DNA of 19,076 nucleotides, taken from NCBI GenBank assembly GCA_002424625.1, contig DIKR01000001.1, positions 16,720 to 35,795 of the forward strand, given 5' to 3'. The notes beneath the pieces were generated by a model that was not told the DNA's origin, ran no database searches, and saw only the letters and a list, made by a program, of their open reading frames with translations. Numbering within the stretch: the first letter of the stretch is position 1; every line of letters starts with the position of its first letter. The stretch is from Desulfuromonadaceae bacterium UBA5613. Its GTDB lineage: Bacteria > Desulfobacterota > Desulfuromonadia > Desulfuromonadales > UBA2197. Both the position numbers and the translations under genes were made by a program. Shown piece by piece: positions 15,358 through 19,076 of this stretch.

Positions 15358-15385
15358 ATATTATCATTTAAGCATCCATAGTCAA
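15358..15385 (-). promoter_or_regulatory. Probable sigma-70 promoter of the kinase-regulator operon
   Basis: On the minus strand TTGACT (15385-15380) and TAATAT (15363-15358) are separated by 16 bases in an AT-rich region. The leader to the kinase start would be about 80 bases. This suggests constitutive sigma-70 expression of the sensor pair, with only the cytochrome operon under sigma-54. Confidence 0.6.
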
Positions 15386-15522
15386 GGTAATTACTCTTGA
15401 GCCTTGGTGGGCGTACTTCCCTCCGATCAGTTGATAAGGGACTATTCCATCGAAAAACTAAAACGTTCACAAAACCGAATATATGATATTGTCACGAATG
15501 ATTGATTCAGACAGGAGGTTTC

Positions 15523-15651
15523 ATGCGCCAATTATGCTTAAGTTCACTCTTGCTACTGCTCATTTGCCTGCTCACAACCGCCTGCGTCGTGCAGGTCCGG
15601 CCGATCCCCGTTCTGGAGGTCCATCCCCTCGAAGTCAAACTCCACCACTAA
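15523..15651 (+). CDS. Tiny lipoprotein, 42 aa
   Basis: The frame from ATG 15523 encodes a 20-residue Leu-rich signal and lipobox LTTAC (Cys21), followed by only 21 residues (VVQVRPIPVLEVHPLEVKLHH). CAGGAGG is about 5 bases upstream. The mature peptide is short and Val/Pro/His-rich. It is 35 bases before a second gene of the same size and type. No family is recognised. Confidence 0.7.
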   Translation: MRQLCLSSLLLLLICLLTTACVVQVRPIPVLEVHPLEVKLHH

Positions 15652-15686
15652 ACTCTAGATCACTCATCACCAACAGGAGATTTATC

Positions 15687-15815
15687 ATGATGCGTTCCCT
15701 TATGCTTCTTGCACTCACCGCTTTTCTTTTGTCGACTCTGGCCGGCTGCATCGTCGTCGATGGCCATCATCGTGGGAATCTTCCCCCCGGCCAGGCCAAG
15801 AAAATGAGGTACTAA
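15687..15815 (+). CDS. Tiny lipoprotein with GHHRGNLPPGQAKK motif, 42 aa
   Basis: Start ATG 15687 (or 15690) is preceded by CAGGAGA. A signal segment leads to lipobox LAGC (Cys21), then IVVDGHHRGNLPPGQAKKMRY. The NLPPGQAKK tail is a short motif I have seen in other small bacterial lipoproteins and envelope proteins; its function is not known. The gene ends 15 bases before the convergent phospholipase D-like gene. A longer frame starting at 15483 merely reads through the first lipoprotein out of frame and is not used. Confidence 0.75.
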   Translation: MMRSLMLLALTAFLLSTLAGCIVVDGHHRGNLPPGQAKKMRY

Positions 15816-15830
15816 AAGGCGTTTAGTGAA

Positions 15831-17108
15831 TCATAACTGCGAACCGAACAGCGATGCAGTGTGCTCCCAGAATTTTTCGGCAAGCGGCCGGTCCTTCCAC
15901 TCTTGGAATGTAACCTGTCGCGATTGCGCCAGGTCTTCCTGAAAAATATCGATCTGACGCCGGGCAAAATCGGCGTCGTAATAGTTCACATTAGCCTCGT
16001 CATTCAGGTTGAAGGAACGGGGGTCGAAATTTGTCGAGCCCACCGATGTCCAGACCCCATCAACGATCATCACCTTGCAGTGGTACATGGTCGGCAGATA
16101 TTCATGTATTTCAATACCGGATTCGAGTAAGGCACCCCAGCGTGCGCGCGACGCACGCCTTACCGTCTCACTGTCTGCGTGGCTACCGACTGTAATGATC
16201 TGGATGGTTACACCGCGCTCTGCGGCATCGGTTAGTGCCTGGATCGATAATTCGTCGGGAATGAAGTACGGTGTGGAGAGGTGAATGGAGCGAGTCGCGG
16301 CGGTGATTGCGAGCAGATACATCAATCGCATACTTTCGCTTCCCCCCGATGGAGAGCTGCTGAACACGTGCGCTTTGCCAGTGCCGACCGGCTGCAACGG
16401 AGGGAAATACTCGGGTCCGTGGTGGACGTCACCACTGACTTTGATCCAGTTGTCCATGAAGACCGCTTGCATCTGAGCCACCACGGGGCCTTGGACACGA
16501 TAATGCGAATCGCGCCAATGCTCAGGGTCTTGCGCATGGCCAGCCCATTGATCGGCGATACCAACACCACCTGTGAAACCGATCATTCCGTCGACAACCA
16601 GCAGCTTGCGGTGGGTGCGATTGTTCAATCGACCCCACTGATACCAGTGCGGTTTATGATATTTTTGCACCTGGACTCCGGCCTGCTCCATTAATGCGAG
16701 CTGAGACGCGTCCATCTTGTTGCTGCCGATCCAGTCGAGCAGGACATGAACCTTGACGCCGGCGCGAGCACGTTCGGCAAGGGCGTTAGTAAATTCGCTG
16801 CCGACCGAGCCGGACCAATAGATGAAGGTTTCGAACGTGATGGTTGTTTTGGCGCTTCGGATTGCTTGCAGCATCGCGGGGAAGATCTCGTCACCGTTCA
16901 ACAGCACGTCAACTTGATTGCCTTCCAGGATGCTCCTGCCGAGCAGTGTCCCCATCGTACGGTAAAATTGCGGATCTTCCGTCCCGTAAAGATGAGGGAT
17001 CGGGTGATCAACAACCTTTTCGCGGTCCGATGTGCCGCATCCCGTTGCATATAAAGCAAACAGAAAAACAACCAAATACCACAGACGAATCGATCGGAAA
17101 GCAGGCAA
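15831..17108 (-). CDS. Phospholipase D-superfamily / cardiolipin synthase-like protein
   Basis: Start is TTG at 17108: an in-frame stop (TAG) lies 12 bases upstream, AGGAGG is 8 bases before it, and no good ATG exists further in. The 425 residues contain both HKD motifs: His166-Lys168-Asp173 (THRKLLVVDG) and His343-Lys345-Asp350 (YHCKVMIVDG), each followed by the GFTGG or GSTNFD segment of the family. The enzyme would join or hydrolyse phospholipid headgroups, most likely making cardiolipin. Instead of the usual two N-terminal helices there is one hydrophobic segment ending in ATGC (Cys24), a possible but non-ideal lipobox. It is probably attached to the outer face of the membrane. The PMP3 gene lies upstream on the same strand with a 66-base gap. 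Confidence 0.88.
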   Translation of the reverse strand: MPAFRSIRLWYLVVFLFALYATGCGTSDREKVVDHPIPHLYGTEDPQFYRTMGTLLGRSILEGNQVDVLLNGDEIFPAMLQAIRSAKTTITFETFIYWSGSVGSEFTNALAERARAGVKVHVLLDWIGSNKMDASQLALMEQAGVQVQKYHKPHWYQWGRLNNRTHRKLLVVDGMIGFTGGVGIADQWAGHAQDPEHWRDSHYRVQGPVVAQMQAVFMDNWIKVSGDVHHGPEYFPPLQPVGTGKAHVFSSSPSGGSESMRLMYLLAITAATRSIHLSTPYFIPDELSIQALTDAAERGVTIQIITVGSHADSETVRRASRARWGALLESGIEIHEYLPTMYHCKVMIVDGVWTSVGSTNFDPRSFNLNDEANVNYYDADFARRQIDIFQEDLAQSRQVTFQEWKDRPLAEKFWEHTASLFGSQL

Positions 17109-17174
17109 TGTGGATTCCTCCTACTCACAAGCTACTTCAGCCGTACTGACCCTGCAGATTTGTTCCTATCGTCG

Positions 17175-17333
17175 TTAGCGTTTAGCAATGATCCAGACCG
17201 CGTGAACGATGCCGGGGATATATCCTAAAAGGGTCAAAAGGATATTCAGCCAAAAGGCGCCGCCAATCCCCACCTGAAGAAAAACTCCTAAAGGGGGAAG
17301 AAGGATCGCAATAAGAATTCTGAAAAAATCCAT
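17175..17333 (-). CDS. PMP3/YqaE-family small membrane protein, 52 aa
   Basis: The frame from ATG 17333 to TAA 17177-17175 encodes a 52-residue protein of two membrane helices. It has the family signature: LLPPLGVFLQVG near residues 12-23, then FWLNILLTLLGYIPGIVHAVWII. GAGGAGA precedes the start. PMP3 proteins affect membrane potential and stress tolerance, but the exact activity is unsettled. It lies 23 bases after the FAD enzyme gene, probably in the same transcript. Confidence 0.9.
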   Translation of the reverse strand: MDFFRILIAILLPPLGVFLQVGIGGAFWLNILLTLLGYIPGIVHAVWIIAKR

Positions 17334-17356
17334 GGTTCATCTCCTCGTAAATTGTC

Positions 17357-18997
17357 TTAAACGCTTAAACCCACAGCTGCCAAAGAGAGCGACCAAAAGA
17401 GAGTATCGATAATCTGGGGCGCCTTCATAACATATAAACTGTCATCAAGCCGGGAAAGACTTTTGATCCAGAAGGGACGATATTGGTTGAGAACTTCCAC
17501 CCGGTCGTCAATCGCTTTTGCCGCTCTGCGGCCACTTTCCACCGCGCCTTCAATGCTCCAGACCTGCGCTTGCGTCTGTGTGTGGGCTCCGGCTAAAAAG
17601 AGATTTGCGACAGAAGTCCTTTGGGCCGGGATATAAGCCTGGGTATTGGTTGTCGTCACCCACTTCGGTTGCAGTGGTTTGATTCCGTGACTGGAAAATT
17701 CCCACTCATGCCAGACTTCAACCTTCATCATCGGGAAATCTTTTAAGCCTTTGCCATGATTCGCTTCCTTGATCAGATCATCGAGGGCGCCGCAGCTGAG
17801 AATTTGCGCTTTGACTTCTTCGATAAATTCTTCCTTCGTACAGTTATTGACCGGCTTATGGTAAATCCTGCCGGGAACGCTGCTGATGCAGGACGTGCCG
17901 GTCCACAATGATTTTATGTTTTTTCCTAAATCGACATCCTTATCCCACACCTGCTCTACAGCAAAGAGGGTCAGATTAAATTCGGAATCACTGACCACGA
18001 CAGCCGTCCTCTGACGCGGAAACTTGATTTCTTCGGCAAATGCCAGGCGAAACGAGACTTGATGGTGCGGTTCATCCTGCGTCAGGTATTTGAACAAATT
18101 TAATTCTTTTTGCTGCTCCAGGGCCGGGGTCTTACTTAAAATTTCTGCCGTAATGTAGGGATTAATGGCCAGGATATAAATGTCTCCCTGAATCTTTTGG
18201 CGGCCACAATAAGCGGAGACAATACGCGTTCCGTCGAACTCTAATTTTGTCAGAGCCTCCCCCCAATGGAACCTGACCCCTTTTTCTTGCAGATATTTCA
18301 GCCAGGGATTAAACCAGTATTCGCTACTCGGACCTTTAAAGAGCAGCCAGCCGTTTTCGGCGCCATGAGTCCAGGCGGGACCGTCTTGATCTGCTTTATG
18401 GTAGTGGGACGGTTGGGAGATCAGTTGTTTCCGGAAAAAATCACCGGCAATGTGCAGCGAAACCTTTGACCAATCTGAACCGATCCACGGCCCGAAACAG
18501 GAGCGCCAGGTTTTATAGGACTTCTCTTTCAGGAAAGGTTTCCAGGTTTGCGCTGCATTCAGTTTGGCATATTCGATTTTACTACGCTTATTGGAGGTCC
18601 AGGACTTCAGCATGACATAAGTCGCTTTGCTAAATTCCCACTTGTCCATCCCGAACATTTTAGGAATGCTTTTGAGCCCTTCATCATAAAATTGCGCTTT
18701 CGCGGTATCCGGGAAAATTCCAAAGGCAATGGAACGCGACAGGGCTAAATCGTAGACGTTCCCTTTTTCACTGAAGGGAATTTTCTGCAATAAATCGAAA
18801 GTATTGTGATACCAGGGTCCCATGCCATGCCAGGAATACTCCGTCGGCATATTGTCCTGCTTAAGCCGGGAGCTTCTAAAAAAGCCGCCCGGCTGAGCGT
18901 TAACTTCATACACAGAAACGGCATAACCCAACTGGACGAGCTCATGGGCCGCGGACAATCCCGCGATGCCAGCTCCAAAGATGACGATCGATGGCAT
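17357..18997 (-). CDS. FAD-dependent oxidoreductase, amine oxidase/phytoene desaturase-like
   Basis: This encodes 546 residues. The N-terminus has the FAD-binding Rossmann motif (VIFGAGIAGLSAAHEL, G8, G10, G13, with acidic Glu31 and PGG). The C-terminal flavin contact segment is SVANLFLAGAHTQTQAQVWSIEGAVESGRRAA (about 479-510). The middle region carries Trp/His-rich stretches and differs from well-known members. The pattern suits the amine oxidase/phytoene desaturase superfamily (PF01593-type), whose members act on polyenes, sterols, hydroxysqualene or amines; the substrate cannot be told. Ribosome site AGGAGG lies 7 bases before the ATG. No signal peptide is present, so it is cytoplasmic or membrane-associated. 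It is the second gene visible of a minus-strand operon continuing to the right. Confidence 0.85.
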   Translation of the reverse strand: MPSIVIFGAGIAGLSAAHELVQLGYAVSVYEVNAQPGGFFRSSRLKQDNMPTEYSWHGMGPWYHNTFDLLQKIPFSEKGNVYDLALSRSIAFGIFPDTAKAQFYDEGLKSIPKMFGMDKWEFSKATYVMLKSWTSNKRSKIEYAKLNAAQTWKPFLKEKSYKTWRSCFGPWIGSDWSKVSLHIAGDFFRKQLISQPSHYHKADQDGPAWTHGAENGWLLFKGPSSEYWFNPWLKYLQEKGVRFHWGEALTKLEFDGTRIVSAYCGRQKIQGDIYILAINPYITAEILSKTPALEQQKELNLFKYLTQDEPHHQVSFRLAFAEEIKFPRQRTAVVVSDSEFNLTLFAVEQVWDKDVDLGKNIKSLWTGTSCISSVPGRIYHKPVNNCTKEEFIEEVKAQILSCGALDDLIKEANHGKGLKDFPMMKVEVWHEWEFSSHGIKPLQPKWVTTTNTQAYIPAQRTSVANLFLAGAHTQTQAQVWSIEGAVESGRRAAKAIDDRVEVLNQYRPFWIKSLSRLDDSLYVMKAPQIIDTLFWSLSLAAVGLSV

Positions 18998-19033
18998 ATA
19001 GAAGCCTCCTGTGCAAACCGCTTATCCCTGCGT

Positions 19034-19076
19034 TTATCTGGCATTCTGTAAAGCAAATTCCCAGTTGATCAGTTTA
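19034..19076 (-). CDS. C-terminal end of a gene entering from the right (partial)
   Basis: Only 13 codons and a TAA stop are visible, encoding KLINWEFALQNAR. The frame is plausible because it sits 36 bases before the FAD enzyme start on the same strand, the usual operon spacing here. Too short to identify. Confidence 0.35.
   Translation of the reverse strand, partial: KLINWEFALQNAR

Noticed and set aside
15483..15815. A 110-codon plus-strand frame
   Set aside because: It reads the first lipoprotein gene out of frame and shares only its end with the second; the two short genes have better starts.

Overview
The window looks like a chromosomal segment from a metal-reducing or syntrophic Desulfuromonadia bacterium (Geobacter/Desulfuromonas type). 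The reasons are a c7-type triheme cytochrome of the PpcA kind, a seven-heme cytochrome c paired with a membrane cytochrome b, sigma-54 two-component control, and many exported proteins with TPR and Lcl-type domains. No rRNA, tRNA, CRISPR, transposase or integrase was seen. All assignments come from reading the sequence; no database search was run.

Layout. (1) Positions 1-6646 hold eight minus-strand genes. Most encode exported proteins. Four are related TPR proteins with different C-terminal domains (two beta-rich, one Lcl/DUF1566, one without an extra domain). They are interspersed with a C39-like cysteine protease-fold protein, a Cys-containing coiled-coil protein, a small membrane protein and a cytoplasmic orphan. 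(2) Positions 6647-7720 hold a plus-strand lipoprotein c7 cytochrome between two copies of a related hairpin element. (3) Positions 7737-15273 are the core of the window. A hybrid sensor kinase and an NtrC-type regulator lie upstream of a clear sigma-54 promoter with a paired palindromic activator site. This is followed by a six-gene operon: small membrane protein, degenerate receiver, second small membrane protein, seven-heme cytochrome c, cytochrome b, and a further membrane protein. The cytochrome pair and regulator match, from memory, the CbcA/CbcB/BccR inner-membrane quinol oxidation system of Geobacter. (4) Positions 15523-17333 hold two 42-residue lipoproteins, a phospholipase D/cardiolipin synthase-like protein and a PMP3-family membrane peptide. 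(5) Positions 17357-19076 hold an FAD-dependent amine-oxidase/desaturase-like enzyme and the last codons of a gene entering from the right.

How it fits together. The probable story of region 3 is that the kinase senses a cytoplasmic or membrane signal through its GAF and PAS domains and phosphorylates the regulator. The regulator then binds the double palindrome and activates sigma-54 RNA polymerase. The resulting bc-type complex passes electrons from menaquinol to periplasmic cytochromes. The c7 lipoprotein next door is a plausible periplasmic electron acceptor. The two small membrane proteins and the non-phosphorylatable receiver at the head of the operon are the least explained part and the most interesting.
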